From Alphaproteobacteria bacterium (GTDB taxonomy: Bacteria; Pseudomonadota; Alphaproteobacteria; RF32; CAG-239), in assembly GCA_015062285.1 (NCBI GenBank), contig SUUY01000002.1, positions 186,001 to 250,000 on the forward strand: a DNA stretch of 64,000 bases, in the 5' to 3' direction. Below the pieces are notes generated by a model. That model did no database searches, was not told where the DNA came from, and worked only from the letters and a program-made list of their open reading frames with translations. A program made the translations under genes and the position numbers. This document shows, one piece after another, positions 36,381-45,714 of this stretch (position 1 is its first letter; every line of letters begins with the position of its first letter).

Positions 36381-36974
36381 TTATATTTTACTTTTTAAAT
36401 TTGCAATCAAAGCATTAATTCCGCCAGGGTTGTTTTTGATAAAGGCGGTATATTCATTTCGAGCAGAAATCGCCAAACTTACATTCTCAATAATAATGTC
36501 AACTATTTTGTAGCTTCCGGCTTTTTCTTTAACACGCCAAACAACTTTTGCAGGCTCTCCTTGATCCATAGGAACAAAAGAATTTACAAACACCTGACCT
36601 TTGGAGTTAGACGGAGAAGTACCTTTGAAAATGAATTCTCTACCCTTAAACTCATCAAAGCGTTTTGACCAAGTGCTAACATTTAACTGACGATATACAG
36701 AAATAAATTCTTTTTTCTGCTCCGGAGTTGCTGTACGCCAGTTACGCCCCAACACAAACTGCCCAATAAAATCTAAATCGAAGGCTCGATTGAATAATTT
36801 AGTAAAACGAGCATCCTTCTCGCTTTGTGGAACATTTGCATTAATAATTTCTTGAATGCCTTCGTCGGTAACTTCTTTAACAAATTTCTCAGCTTGGGTT
36901 GCATCTATTTCTGCTGATGCAGTATGGCAAAATAGAATCAATGAAGCAAAAACAGCTGTAAAAATCTTCTTCAT
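36381..36974 (-). CDS. mlaC: Phospholipid-binding periplasmic protein MlaC
   Basis: MlaC carries phospholipids across the periplasm between the outer-membrane MlaA complex and the inner-membrane MlaFEDB transporter. The 197-residue product has a signal peptide cut after ASA, then the family stretches RFTKLFNRAFDLDFIGQFVL, GRNWRTATPEQKKEFISVY and VVWRVKEKAGSYKIVDIIIE. It lies 27 bases downstream of mlaA. The inner-membrane transporter genes are not in the window. Confidence 0.92.
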   Translation of the reverse strand: MKKIFTAVFASLILFCHTASAEIDATQAEKFVKEVTDEGIQEIINANVPQSEKDARFTKLFNRAFDLDFIGQFVLGRNWRTATPEQKKEFISVYRQLNVSTWSKRFDEFKGREFIFKGTSPSNSKGQVFVNSFVPMDQGEPAKVVWRVKEKAGSYKIVDIIIENVSLAISARNEYTAFIKNNPGGINALIANLKSKI

Positions 36975-37001
36975 GAAAATAGTCTCCTAGTTGATTGTTA
37001 G

Positions 37002-37790
37002 CTAATATCCGCTTTCTTCAAAAGCAGCTTCTTCTTCCTCTATACCAAAGTCAAAATCATAGGCTTCAGTTTCGACTTCAGTCGAATTAAAACAACGAAG
37101 TTTGCTTTGGTTTTGCAAATATGCAGAACGTGTTGCCGCATATAAGTCAACAGAATTACGTTCAAGGTCATCTAATAAAACAGATGCCTTCTCTCTTAGG
37201 GCTACAGCTCTGATAGCTGTATACGGATAGTTTATCTTATCTCTGATATTAGCATCTGAATAGGTTGATAAATATACAGGGTTCAGCACCGAATCGACGG
37301 CCAATCCGGTTGCGGCTCTTGGAGTACTTGGTCCTAAAAGAGGCAAGACTAAATATGGCCCATCAACGATGCACCATTTAGCTAAAGTTTCATTCATGCT
37401 GGCCTCGTCAGCTTTTAGCCCCCATCCATTTGCTACGTCAAACATTCCGGCCAAACCTAAAGTAGCATTAATCACAAAGCGAGATATATTAATGGCAGCA
37501 CCTTTAGGTTCTCCTTGCAACAAATGATTTACAGCAGAAACCGGCTCCTTAATTGTTGACAGTGTATTATTTATGCGCTCACGAACAAATGGAGTGGTGA
37601 TAGCGCGATACCCTTCGGAAAGCGGTCTCAACACATATTTATCTGCATGTTGGTTAAATGTAAATATAGGACGGTTTATATTCTCAAACGGGTCTGCATC
37701 TGCCTCTGAGCGATGAATTTTGCCGTCAAATGCACAAGCCGCCGTCAAAGTAATGGAAAATATTGCAATAAGAAATTTAAATGCGTTCAT
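37002..37790 (-). CDS. mlaA: Outer-membrane lipoprotein MlaA (VacJ)
   Basis: MlaA removes phospholipids from the outer leaflet of the outer membrane and passes them to MlaC. The 262-residue product starts MNAFKFLIAIFSI at 37790, after GGTGA. It is a lipoprotein (lipobox TAAC, Cys ~19). The family stretches DPFENINRPIFTFNQHADKY, LLQGEPKGAAINISRFVINA and GPYLVLPLLGPSTPR are visible. The last ~30 residues are strongly acidic (FGIEEEEAAFEE), an extension not typical of E. coli MlaA. Confidence 0.94.
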   Translation of the reverse strand: MNAFKFLIAIFSITLTAACAFDGKIHRSEADADPFENINRPIFTFNQHADKYVLRPLSEGYRAITTPFVRERINNTLSTIKEPVSAVNHLLQGEPKGAAINISRFVINATLGLAGMFDVANGWGLKADEASMNETLAKWCIVDGPYLVLPLLGPSTPRAATGLAVDSVLNPVYLSTYSDANIRDKINYPYTAIRAVALREKASVLLDDLERNSVDLYAATRSAYLQNQSKLRCFNSTEVETEAYDFDFGIEEEEAAFEESGY

Positions 37791-37911
37791 GGCTATATAT
37801 TCACCTAATAAATTACTAAACAATGGCTAATATAACATCTAATTATATTAAATTCAATTTCAATTTATGGATTTAAGTATGTTTTTGTTACAAATAAGAA
37901 ATGTTTTGTGT

Positions 37912-37940
37912 TTTGCAATAACTGTTTTTTGCAATATAAT
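37912..37940 (+). promoter_or_regulatory. Promoter of the DegT-family aminotransferase gene
   Basis: TTTGCA (37912-37917), a 17-base spacer and a perfect TATAAT (37935-37940) lie 36-65 bases upstream of the start codon. Confidence 0.55.
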
Positions 37941-37976
37941 CCTGACCAGTTGAAACACAAATAAAGGAAATAAAAC

Positions 37977-39137
37977 ATGAGTAATAAACCTTCTAAGCCT
38001 ATTATGCTTTTTGATTGTAAAACATCTCAAAACGTGATCGGAAAAGAGAAATTTTTAAACGCATTTGAAGCTATTTTAAACCATGGCGCTTACTGCCAGG
38101 GTCCTGAAACTCGCGAACTAGACGAGAAACTGGCCAACTATTCCGGAACAAAGTTCTGCTCTACTTGCGGTTCAGGCACTGATGCTTTGACATTGGCTTT
38201 AATGGCTTGGGGTGTTAAACCGGGTGATGCAGTATTCGTATCTTCATTCACATTTGTAGCATCTGCTGAAGCTCCTGTGTTATTAGGTGCAACTCCAATA
38301 TTCGTTGATTCTGATCCAAACACCTTCAACATGGACCCAAGAGATTTGCAACGTGCCATTGATGAAGTTAAGAAAGAAGGTAAGCTCAATCTTAAAGCTG
38401 TAATTCCGGTAGATATTTTCGGTTCTCCTTGTGAATATGACGAAATCATTAAGATTGCGCATGACAACGGAATGAAAGTTCTTTCTGACTCTTGCCAATC
38501 ATATGGTTCTGTTTACAAAGGTAAAAAGGCCGGATCTATTGCCGATATGTCTGCAACCTCATTCTACCCGACAAAACCTTTGGGTTGTTATGGTGATGGC
38601 GGTGCTGTATTTTCCAATAGCAATGAAGAAAATGAATTGGTTAAATCTTGCCGCGTTCATGGTATGAGCCCAGAAGATCATTATGACAATGTACGTTTGG
38701 GCATGACCGGCCGTTTGAACTCTTTCCAAGGCGCTGTATTGTTGCAAAAACTTACAGTTTTTGATCAAGAACTCAAAGATCGTTACAGAGTTGCAACTCG
38801 TTATGATAATGAATTAGATAGCTATTTTGGCAAACAAAAGATTTTGGATAACTGCCAATCTGCTTATGCTCTCTATACCATTACTTGCGAAGATAGAGAT
38901 GAGTTGATGTCATATCTTAAAGAAAATGGCATTCCTTGCGGTGCATATTATCCTCGTCCGGTTAATACTCAAACCGCATATGCAAAGTGGAATAATCGCT
39001 CTTTGCCGGTATGTGAAAAATTATCTAAAACAGTATTGTCTATTCCAATGACACCTTATTTGGATAATGAAGATTTGGATTATGTTATTAAAACAATGAA
39101 TGCTTTTGCAGCTGAAAAAAAATCTAAAGCAGCATAG
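37977..39137 (+). CDS. DegT/DnrJ/EryC1/StrS-family aminotransferase
   Basis: These PLP enzymes add an amino group to keto sugars of nucleotide-linked sugars used in surface polysaccharides. The 386-residue product has the family signs GPETRELDEKLANYSGTKFC, the SGTDALTLAL cofactor loop, DSCQSYGSVYKGKKAG, the PLP-lysine motif SFYPTKPLGCYGDGGA and GMTGRLNSFQGAVLL. AAAGGA precedes the start. It is a single-gene unit with its own promoter and terminator, with no other sugar-nucleotide genes next to it. Its exact sugar substrate cannot be read from the sequence. Confidence 0.92.
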   Translation: MSNKPSKPIMLFDCKTSQNVIGKEKFLNAFEAILNHGAYCQGPETRELDEKLANYSGTKFCSTCGSGTDALTLALMAWGVKPGDAVFVSSFTFVASAEAPVLLGATPIFVDSDPNTFNMDPRDLQRAIDEVKKEGKLNLKAVIPVDIFGSPCEYDEIIKIAHDNGMKVLSDSCQSYGSVYKGKKAGSIADMSATSFYPTKPLGCYGDGGAVFSNSNEENELVKSCRVHGMSPEDHYDNVRLGMTGRLNSFQGAVLLQKLTVFDQELKDRYRVATRYDNELDSYFGKQKILDNCQSAYALYTITCEDRDELMSYLKENGIPCGAYYPRPVNTQTAYAKWNNRSLPVCEKLSKTVLSIPMTPYLDNEDLDYVIKTMNAFAAEKKSKAA

Positions 39138-39155
39138 CTTAATCTAAATACGTAT

Positions 39156-39188
39156 AAAACCCCTTACTTAAGTCAGTAAGGGGTTTTT
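39156..39188 (+). terminator. Terminator after the aminotransferase gene
   Basis: AAAACCCCTTAC pairs with GTAAGGGGTTTTT around an 8-base loop. Confidence 0.85.
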
Positions 39189-39273
39189 ATTGTGTGTGAA
39201 AAAAATAAATCAATAAAAAACTGATATTTTTATTGATTCTTTGCTAACATATCTATTATACTTTGTAAAGTAA

Positions 39274-39287
39274 GCACTTGAAAGTGC
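39274..39287. promoter_or_regulatory. Palindrome upstream of the HxlR-family gene, possible operator
   Basis: GCACTT and AAGTGC are separated by two bases, 56 bases upstream of the regulator start codon. A TTGATT near 39233 and TATTAT/TATACT near 39254-39263 suggest a promoter just upstream of it, so the palindrome would lie near the transcription start, as expected for self-repression. HxlR-family binding here is inference. Confidence 0.4.
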
Positions 39288-39342
39288 GGTAGTTTCTTAA
39301 AAGATACTATTGATTAAAATAAATACGCGGAAGACTCTATTA

Positions 39343-39684
39343 ATGATTGATGATATGCAAAAATATTTAACCGAGCTAACCTCTAAAATTATAGGAGATC
39401 GGTGGAAACTGCTAATTATTCAGAATCTTATGGACGGCACAAAACGTTTTGGAGAACTAAAAAAATCATTGGGAGATATTACCCAAAAAGTTTTGACCTC
39501 AAATTTAAGAACTTTAGAAGAAAAAGGGCTTTTAATCAGAGAAGTTTATGCTCAAATTCCGCCCAGAGTTGAATATACTCTTACTGCTGTCGGTTATAGT
39601 TTGAAACCGGTAATAGAATCGATGATGGCTTGGGGAGTGGAATATCGAGAGCATATGTTGCTTGGAATCGAAAATTTATCATAA
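39343..39684 (+). CDS. HxlR-family transcriptional regulator
   Basis: The 113-residue product starts at ATG 39343. It is a winged-helix regulator with the family stretches IIGDRWKLLIIQNLMDGTKR, GDITQKVLTSNLRTLEEKGL, IPPRVEYTLTAVGYSLKPVI and the MMAWG end. The conserved N-terminal Cys-Pro used for redox or aldehyde sensing by YodB/HypR-type members is replaced (KYLTEL), and no other Cys is present. It therefore should not act as a thiol switch. Its target genes are not evident. Confidence 0.88.
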   Translation: MIDDMQKYLTELTSKIIGDRWKLLIIQNLMDGTKRFGELKKSLGDITQKVLTSNLRTLEEKGLLIREVYAQIPPRVEYTLTAVGYSLKPVIESMMAWGVEYREHMLLGIENLS

Positions 39685-39687
39685 ATT

Positions 39688-39720
39688 AAAACCGCGGGAT
39701 TTTGATCCTGCGGTTTTTTT
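39688..39720. terminator. Bidirectional terminator between converging genes
   Basis: AAAACCGCGGGAT pairs with ATCCTGCGGTTTT (one G-T pair) around a short loop and ends in a T run. It serves the HxlR gene and the converging macro-like gene. Confidence 0.8.
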
Positions 39721-39723
39721 CTG

Positions 39724-40254
39724 TTACTTGAAGAAATCCTCAAGTGCTTTGTAACGCTCATCATGCTTGGTAATGATTGTTATTTTTTCGATGCTATGTG
39801 ACGCTCGAAACTCTTTTATGGTCTCAACCAAAACTTTGCAAAAATCACCCACCTCCAAACCATCTCTGGCACAAAGCGGTGTTAATGCTACTGTGTGAAT
39901 GTTGTGATTTTCAGACTGCATCAATAAGTCTATGATACCGGAGTGAATAGCTTTTTTCATCTCCTCTATATTTTCATTTGATGCTCGACACACAACATTG
40001 GCCAAAAGCCTTGACTTGCCCCCAAGAGAATCTGTTATAAATGTTTCCCCCATGCGAAGCGGCTCTTGATTCTTAATTCGAGACAGACGAAAATCCACAA
40101 ATTTTCTAACTCCTCTGGCTCCGGCATACTCAGCATCATGGCGTTCGCAATCGGGGCTCACATGATCCGGATAATATGGTAAAACATATATATCCGCAGC
40201 TAAATCGCTAATCTTTCCTCTAGCGATTTCAATGTTGATCTGACCAGTTTTCAT
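39724..40254 (-). CDS. Macro-domain-like protein
   Basis: The 176-residue product starts MKTGQINIEIARGKISDL at 40254. The pattern of strands and helices (IEIARGKISDLAADIYVLPY, AGARGVRKFVDFRL, HTVALTPLCARDGL, IEKITIIT) resembles macro domains that bind or process ADP-ribose, but the NAAN motif in the first loop is replaced by LPYYPD. Substrate and activity are therefore uncertain. A TATAAT lies only 9 bases upstream of the start and there is no clear ribosome site, which suggests a leaderless mRNA. Confidence 0.55.
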   Translation of the reverse strand: MKTGQINIEIARGKISDLAADIYVLPYYPDHVSPDCERHDAEYAGARGVRKFVDFRLSRIKNQEPLRMGETFITDSLGGKSRLLANVVCRASNENIEEMKKAIHSGIIDLLMQSENHNIHTVALTPLCARDGLEVGDFCKVLVETIKEFRASHSIEKITIITKHDERYKALEDFFK

Positions 40255-40263
40255 AACGCTAAA

Positions 40264-40269
40264 ATTATA
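40264..40269 (-). promoter_or_regulatory. TATAAT close to the macro-like gene start
   Basis: The -10-like TATAAT ends 9 bases before the ATG at 40254, so transcription would start within about 2-3 bases of the start codon. The -35 region is weak. Confidence 0.35.
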
Positions 40270-40361
40270 AGTTAATGTATCTATACTAATAAAAATATCT
40301 GCGTAAACTAGCATAATGAGTTATGCAGATCAAGTCTATTTTACACTAAATACCAAACTTT

Positions 40362-42413
40362 TTATTGATTGTTCCAAATTCGGCCGCCGATATATTCTTT
40401 TACTCTTTTTATTTTAGTTAGCGGTGACAAGTATACGGATATTCCACCGCTATTTTTAAGGTTAATTTTTTTATTATCTACATATATGTTTTTGCCCTTT
40501 ATAATCTTTAAGCGATTTTTATATATGCATGTTTCTTTATTGCACTTTAACTGTATAATGTCAGGATAAACATCCTCACCTTTATATATTTTTTTTATTT
40601 TTTCGTATTGTTTTTTGTTTGGTTGCTGAGAGGCAGTTTTTTCATACCAAATTTCCTTAATAAAGTTTTTGCCGCGACAGGGAAGAATTACCATTTTGCC
40701 ATCCTCTGACTTAAGCGCTATAACTTTGAGATCTTCACTAACGATGGCATCGGGATTTTGCGAAAAAGGTATACTTACCAGGCCTAAAAACATAAAAGCA
40801 ACTCCCCACCAACGCCATTTTTGTTCCCAAATGCACAACCATAAACCACCCAAAACTATTAAAATCAGCCCCCATAAAGGCATAGAAAGCACCTGAACAG
40901 ATGCACCATCTATAGAACCAACCCATAATGCAATTTTATTAACCAGACTAATTCCCCATCCTACTAACCTTATTCCGATATCAAACCCAATACTTGAAAA
41001 CGGAAGCATAAGCAAAGATAGCAATACTGCAGGCATTATAATAAATCCGATAATCGGACCTGCTAACAAATTGGCTAAAGATGTGTAAACCGCAATTCGA
41101 TTAAAATGATATATAGCGAATGGGATGGTAGCAAAACTTGCTAGAGCATCAGCAACAATAATACCAAACAAATAAATAATTATACATTTGCAAAATCGTT
41201 CAAATATATTGTCATTGTTGTGATTAAACCATAGTATTATTTTGTTGGAAATTTTCTCATAAAAGGCAATCAATACAACAACAGCCGAGAAAGACATTTG
41301 GAAACTTGCACCAACCAGCGCTTCAGGGGTTATAAGTAATATAAAAAATGCCGCCCACGCAATAGTATTCATTGATATTGCTCGACGATTAAACAAAACC
41401 CCCATAACAACAATAAACGTCATAATAAATGCCCTTTGTGCCGGAACTTCAGCTCCGGATATAAGCAAATAGAAAACGCTTATAGTTACTGCAAAATATA
41501 CCGCTATTTTTTTGCTATCATATTTCAGACAAAGTGGCGGAACCAAAGCCATAATCAATCTGACTAAAAAGAACATTAGCCCGGCAACCATACTCATATG
41601 TAGTCCGGAGATGGACAAGAAATGAGCTATACCAGAATCTCTGTATGACTTTATTATCTTTTTATCTATTGCATTTTTTTCACCGGTAATAATTGCCGTG
41701 GCAACCATTGCTTCTGACGACGGCAATATGTTGCTTATACGTATAGATATGTCTTTTCTGAAATTTAACAACTTATTTTTAACAGTAGACAGTATGTTGT
41801 ATTTATCTTGAATACAATCTATCTTGTATACTGGACTCTCAGCAAAACCGCTACCTGTTATGTTGTTGTAAAATAATTTACGAGAAAATTCATACCCACC
41901 TACAATCAAGGCTGCCGGACGAGATTTAAGGTTTGCAACCATTTCGACACATTGTCCGATCTTAAATTCTTTTTTCTTATCTCGCAGTGAAACCCTGTAT
42001 TTTCCTGATATTGCATTATCGTCAAAGTCTTTTACTTCATCTATCAGTAATCGTGTTTTTCCTTTTGAATTTTGATCAACGTTAATTATTTTTGCTTTTA
42101 TATATGTTTTTGCGGAAGGAATCTTTCCCAATTGACTGTCAATATAAATCGACTTTATTTGTATCCAAGCAAATCCGGCAACGACAATAGAAAAAACTCC
42201 TAAAATTCTTAGAATTTTTATGTTATATCTAAATATAACAGCAAGAAACAAAATTATTTCTATAACACCGAGTGTAATCCATTTTGACGGCTCATACGGC
42301 AAATAAAAATATAAACTAATGCCAGACCCAAACAAAACCGGCAGCCATAAAATTGCACGTTTTTTGTCTTGTATAAAATTGTTCTTGATATATTTGCATA
42401 TTTTTTCTAACAT
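40362..42413 (-). CDS. comEC: ComEC/Rec2-family DNA-uptake channel protein
   Basis: ComEC forms the inner-membrane channel for transforming DNA. The 683-residue product is counted from ATG 42413; a TTG 12 codons upstream is an alternative. It has an N-terminal membrane region and soluble OB-like part (DUF4131 type, residues ~90-190), then the competence domain with the hallmark HFLSISGLHMSMVAG and GAEVPAQRAFIMTFI, and about ten further membrane segments. The hydrophilic C-terminal ~130 residues lack the HxHxDH metallo-beta-lactamase motif seen in many ComEC proteins. comF is also present in the window (48125), but not next to it. Confidence 0.9.
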   Translation of the reverse strand: MLEKICKYIKNNFIQDKKRAILWLPVLFGSGISLYFYLPYEPSKWITLGVIEIILFLAVIFRYNIKILRILGVFSIVVAGFAWIQIKSIYIDSQLGKIPSAKTYIKAKIINVDQNSKGKTRLLIDEVKDFDDNAISGKYRVSLRDKKKEFKIGQCVEMVANLKSRPAALIVGGYEFSRKLFYNNITGSGFAESPVYKIDCIQDKYNILSTVKNKLLNFRKDISIRISNILPSSEAMVATAIITGEKNAIDKKIIKSYRDSGIAHFLSISGLHMSMVAGLMFFLVRLIMALVPPLCLKYDSKKIAVYFAVTISVFYLLISGAEVPAQRAFIMTFIVVMGVLFNRRAISMNTIAWAAFFILLITPEALVGASFQMSFSAVVVLIAFYEKISNKIILWFNHNNDNIFERFCKCIIIYLFGIIVADALASFATIPFAIYHFNRIAVYTSLANLLAGPIIGFIIMPAVLLSLLMLPFSSIGFDIGIRLVGWGISLVNKIALWVGSIDGASVQVLSMPLWGLILIVLGGLWLCIWEQKWRWWGVAFMFLGLVSIPFSQNPDAIVSEDLKVIALKSEDGKMVILPCRGKNFIKEIWYEKTASQQPNKKQYEKIKKIYKGEDVYPDIIQLKCNKETCIYKNRLKIIKGKNIYVDNKKINLKNSGGISVYLSPLTKIKRVKEYIGGRIWNNQ

Positions 42414-42497
42414 AGGCTCAACATTAAAATATTTATTTTTATTTTGCAATAATTTAACTTTTTTGTTTTCAAATCTTACAAATTAAGGATAAACATC

Positions 42498-42767
42498 ATG
42501 AAGCAACTTTGCATAGCGTTTATTATTTCTCTTATAACTTATTCCTTGGCTGATGCAAAAATAGTCTCTATTGCTGATTGGAAGCCAGGAATGGTTAGTC
42601 GTGCAAACAGTAACCCTCCTGAAGAAGAAGAAACAGTAATAGATTGTGATAAACAGTGCCCTGACTATAGCGCATCTGTGGTAGTATGCCCGGTGTATGG
42701 AGAAACACAAACATCTTGTCAGGTTGCCGGATGCGAGCACTACCATCGTTGCGTTAAAAACTACTAA
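42498..42767 (+). CDS. Small exported Cys-rich protein
   Basis: The 89-residue product has a signal peptide cut after ADA and a mature start KIVSIADWKPGMVSRANSN, which parallels the KIWILPDYQ start of the Cys-rich protein at 1190. A Glu-rich stretch precedes six cysteines. AAGGAT lies upstream of the start. Its stop codon overlaps the converging lpxB end by 4 bases. It looks like a short member of the same exported family. Function unknown. Confidence 0.7.
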   Translation: MKQLCIAFIISLITYSLADAKIVSIADWKPGMVSRANSNPPEEEETVIDCDKQCPDYSASVVVCPVYGETQTSCQVAGCEHYHRCVKNY

Positions 42768-43939
42768 TTCTTTCTGCGAGATAAAAATTCCAAAATAAAA
42801 TCTGCCGCATTTTCACTTGGTGTTTGAGAGCCCTTGCTTAAAGTTGATTTCACCTTAGAAAATCCATTAATTTCTCGTTCATAGAGATCCTGCTTATTCA
42901 TTAGCTCGTTTGTTTTTGAGGCAATGATTTTAGCATTGCATTGTTCTTGCAACAATTCGGGCACAATCAAACGACCAAGCATAATATTAGTGAGGTTTAC
43001 AAACTGTATTTTCATGACTTTAGAAACTATCCACGCCGTCAGAGGAGACACTTTATAAGCAACCACATGCGGAATATTGCATATTGCCAACTCTAAGGCA
43101 ACTGTTCCTGAGGCTGCAATAGCCACTTCTGAGGCTTGAAACGCTTGATATCTTTCTTGTTGCGTTTCGACAACTTTTATCGGAATTTTATTTTGAGCAA
43201 CAATATTTTTCACCTGACTTGAAACTGTTTTTACTGTTGGAATTACAAAATATAAATTGTGATTTTGTTGATACAATGTCTCCGCTGCCTCCAAAAATAC
43301 CGGAAGCAGTTTACTTACTTCTGTTTTTCGAGACCCCGGTAACAGGGTGATTACTTTTTGGTTTGAAGCAACACTAAACTTATTTCTAAAATCATCTCCT
43401 TTTGCAGTTAGAGCTTCACTCTCAATAACCGGATGCCCAACAAAAACAGTTTCTAAATTATAAGGAGTAAAATATTTAGGTTCTTGCGGTAATAGGGTCA
43501 TTAAAGCATCAATATATTTATACATGGTTCGAGCTCGTTTCTTTTTCCAAGCCCAAACTTGAGGCGCCACGTAATGTATTTGGGGGATACCGGTTTTTAA
43601 TTTTCTGAGTTTTTTATGTACTCTGGCACAGAAACTCCAGCTATCTATAGTTATAACCACATCGGGCTTAACATTTATAATATCATCAATTGTATTTTTA
43701 ATATGCTTTAAAACTTTAGGAATACTGGGGATAACCTCTACCAAACCCATAATTGCCAAGTCAGAAATATCAAACAACGACTTTAGCCCCTCAGCTTCCA
43801 TCGTATCACTACCTAAACCATAGAAATCTACATTATCATCTGTTTTTCGACGAATTGCACGCATTAAACGTGAGCCAAGCAAATCACCTGATGGCTCACC
43901 TGCAATTAAATATACTTTTAGCTTATTTGATTTTTTCAC
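42764..43939 (-). CDS. lpxB: Lipid-A-disaccharide synthase
   Basis: LpxB joins UDP-2,3-diacylglucosamine and lipid X to make the lipid A disaccharide. The 391-residue product has the start KVYLIAGEPSGDLLGSRLM, FYGLGSDTMEAEGL, VAPQVWAWKKKRA, LLPGSRKTEVSKLLPVF and IAASGTVALELAI, all family features. It overlaps lpxI by 17 bases, so the genes are translationally coupled. Confidence 0.96.
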   Translation of the reverse strand: MKKSNKLKVYLIAGEPSGDLLGSRLMRAIRRKTDDNVDFYGLGSDTMEAEGLKSLFDISDLAIMGLVEVIPSIPKVLKHIKNTIDDIINVKPDVVITIDSWSFCARVHKKLRKLKTGIPQIHYVAPQVWAWKKKRARTMYKYIDALMTLLPQEPKYFTPYNLETVFVGHPVIESEALTAKGDDFRNKFSVASNQKVITLLPGSRKTEVSKLLPVFLEAAETLYQQNHNLYFVIPTVKTVSSQVKNIVAQNKIPIKVVETQQERYQAFQASEVAIAASGTVALELAICNIPHVVAYKVSPLTAWIVSKVMKIQFVNLTNIMLGRLIVPELLQEQCNAKIIASKTNELMNKQDLYEREINGFSKVKSTLSKGSQTPSENAADFILEFLSRRKN

Positions 43940-44765
43940 CGGGGGTTACTCCCATTATAAACATTTTGTATTTATCTGCCAATTTTATAACCTCGTCCTC
44001 ATCGACAATCAATCCGTTACCTGCATGAACAACGACACCTTTGAGCCCCGAATTATGCGCTTGTTCTATAGTGCGTGTTCCGATTGTGGGAAGATCTATG
44101 CGCATATCTTGTTGTGGTTTGCGTAATTTTACCAACACTCCGCCTTCTCCCTTGCGACGGTATTCCCCACAACGCCGAATCAATTCATCGGTGCCTTCAA
44201 TACCCTCAACTCCAAGGACTAATCCTTGTTGCACGATAACAGCCTGCCCAACATCAAGGTGACCAAGTTCCAAAGCGACCTCTATACCTCGGTATATATC
44301 AGCAATATTTTGTTGATTTGGCTTAAATTTCCCCATAATGCCGGGTTTAACCAAAATTTCTTCCATAACTTCGTGTACACCTTTGACTTTCATACCTTCG
44401 GCTTCAATTTCAGCAACCACAGCTCGCAATATACCATCATCACCAAGAGATTTTGTACCAATCTTAGCAAAAAATGCAGCTGTTCGCAAATCAGGAACAA
44501 GGTCAAAAAAACTGGGACGGCGAATTGTACCAATCATAATAACATCTTGCACCTTCTCTTCTGCAAAACGCTTAAAACCTGTTCCGGCTTGCCCAATTCT
44601 AATCCATTGATGCGGAATATTTTGATCAAAAATTGATTTATCTGCGTTGCCCTCAATTGCCAAAACAAAAAAATCTCTCTTTTGCTCTTGGCAGCGACGA
44701 ATCAGCATTGCCGGAATGCTTCCGCCTCCGGCAATAATCCCCAACTTGCGATGAGTTGTTGTCAT
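43923..44765 (-). CDS. lpxI: UDP-2,3-diacylglucosamine pyrophosphatase LpxI
   Basis: LpxI hydrolyses UDP-2,3-diacylglucosamine to lipid X in alphaproteobacteria that lack LpxH. The 280-residue product (DUF1009 family) has LGIIAGGGSIPAMLIRRC at the start, FDLVPDLRTAAFF, and DLPTIGTRTIEQAHNSGLKG near the end. It lies between lpxA and lpxB, the alphaproteobacterial order. Confidence 0.93.
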   Translation of the reverse strand: MTTTHRKLGIIAGGGSIPAMLIRRCQEQKRDFFVLAIEGNADKSIFDQNIPHQWIRIGQAGTGFKRFAEEKVQDVIMIGTIRRPSFFDLVPDLRTAAFFAKIGTKSLGDDGILRAVVAEIEAEGMKVKGVHEVMEEILVKPGIMGKFKPNQQNIADIYRGIEVALELGHLDVGQAVIVQQGLVLGVEGIEGTDELIRRCGEYRRKGEGGVLVKLRKPQQDMRIDLPTIGTRTIEQAHNSGLKGVVVHAGNGLIVDEDEVIKLADKYKMFIMGVTPGEKIK

Positions 44766-44785
44766 TATTAATCCCTGAAATCAGT

Positions 44786-45613
44786 TTATTCTGCAGTCAT
44801 AATTTTACGACGACCTTCAAGGCCTTCATCAATAAAACGAATCTGCTCCATTACCATGGTATTATCTTTAAATTTTTCTTTGGCAATTGCAAGTCTTTCT
44901 TCAAAGGTTGCTTCCTTTCCTTTGAAAATATACATAAATGCTTTGGTAATTGACTTAACTGTATGCTCATCAAATCCGCTACGTTTTAATCCTATGACAT
45001 TCAAACCACGGAGTTTTCCTCTATCTCCGGTAACAATAGCAAATGGGATAACATCTCTATCTACACCGGTCATACCACCGATCATGGTCTTGCGACCAAT
45101 TCTGCAAAACTGATGAACAGCAGAATTGCCACCCAAAATAACACCGTCACCCAAGCGAACATGACCGGCAATAACCGCGTTGTTGGTCATGATAACGTTA
45201 TTACCTACAACGCAATCATGGGCTACATGAGAGTTAACCATAAACATTCCGTCATCGCCTACACGAGTGATCATTTTTTCCGGCTCTTCGCCTGGGATTG
45301 GATTTTGTCCCTTAGGTGTACCACAATGCATGGTTACGTTTTCTCTAATCACATTACGTTTGCCTATTACAAGCTTAGCTCCTTCTAAAAATTCGTTACC
45401 ATGATCTTGCGGTCCGGTACCAAGAACGGCTCCAGGGAATACAACTGTGCCTTCTCCTATAGTGGTATCACCCCATACGGTAACATGCCCGAGCAAACGA
45501 ACATTTTCTCCTATTTTTGCCTGTGAAGAAACCCAACAAAATGGTCCGATTTCTGCGCTATCTGCGATTTGAGCTCCGTTTTCAACAATTGCGGAAGGGT
45601 GAATTTTTGCCAT
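44786..45613 (-). CDS. lpxA: UDP-N-acetylglucosamine acyltransferase
   Basis: LpxA catalyses the first step of lipid A synthesis. The 275-residue product starts MAKIHPSAIVENGAQI at 45613, with AAGGA eight bases upstream; an ATG two codons earlier would be too close to it. The hexapeptide-repeat beta helix is visible (IADSAEIGPFCWVSSQAKIG and following), with the active-site His region MVNSHVAHDCVVGNN and HQFCRIGRKTMIGG. lpxD and fabZ, often just upstream, are not here. Confidence 0.96.
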   Translation of the reverse strand: MAKIHPSAIVENGAQIADSAEIGPFCWVSSQAKIGENVRLLGHVTVWGDTTIGEGTVVFPGAVLGTGPQDHGNEFLEGAKLVIGKRNVIRENVTMHCGTPKGQNPIPGEEPEKMITRVGDDGMFMVNSHVAHDCVVGNNVIMTNNAVIAGHVRLGDGVILGGNSAVHQFCRIGRKTMIGGMTGVDRDVIPFAIVTGDRGKLRGLNVIGLKRSGFDEHTVKSITKAFMYIFKGKEATFEERLAIAKEKFKDNTMVMEQIRFIDEGLEGRRKIMTAE

Positions 45614-45714
45614 AGTCATATTCCTTATAAAATTAGTTCATGTTAGTAATCTAGAAAAAAAAGATATCCAAGTAAAAACACTTAATGTTTCAGTTTAGAA
45701 ACATTTTATCAAAA

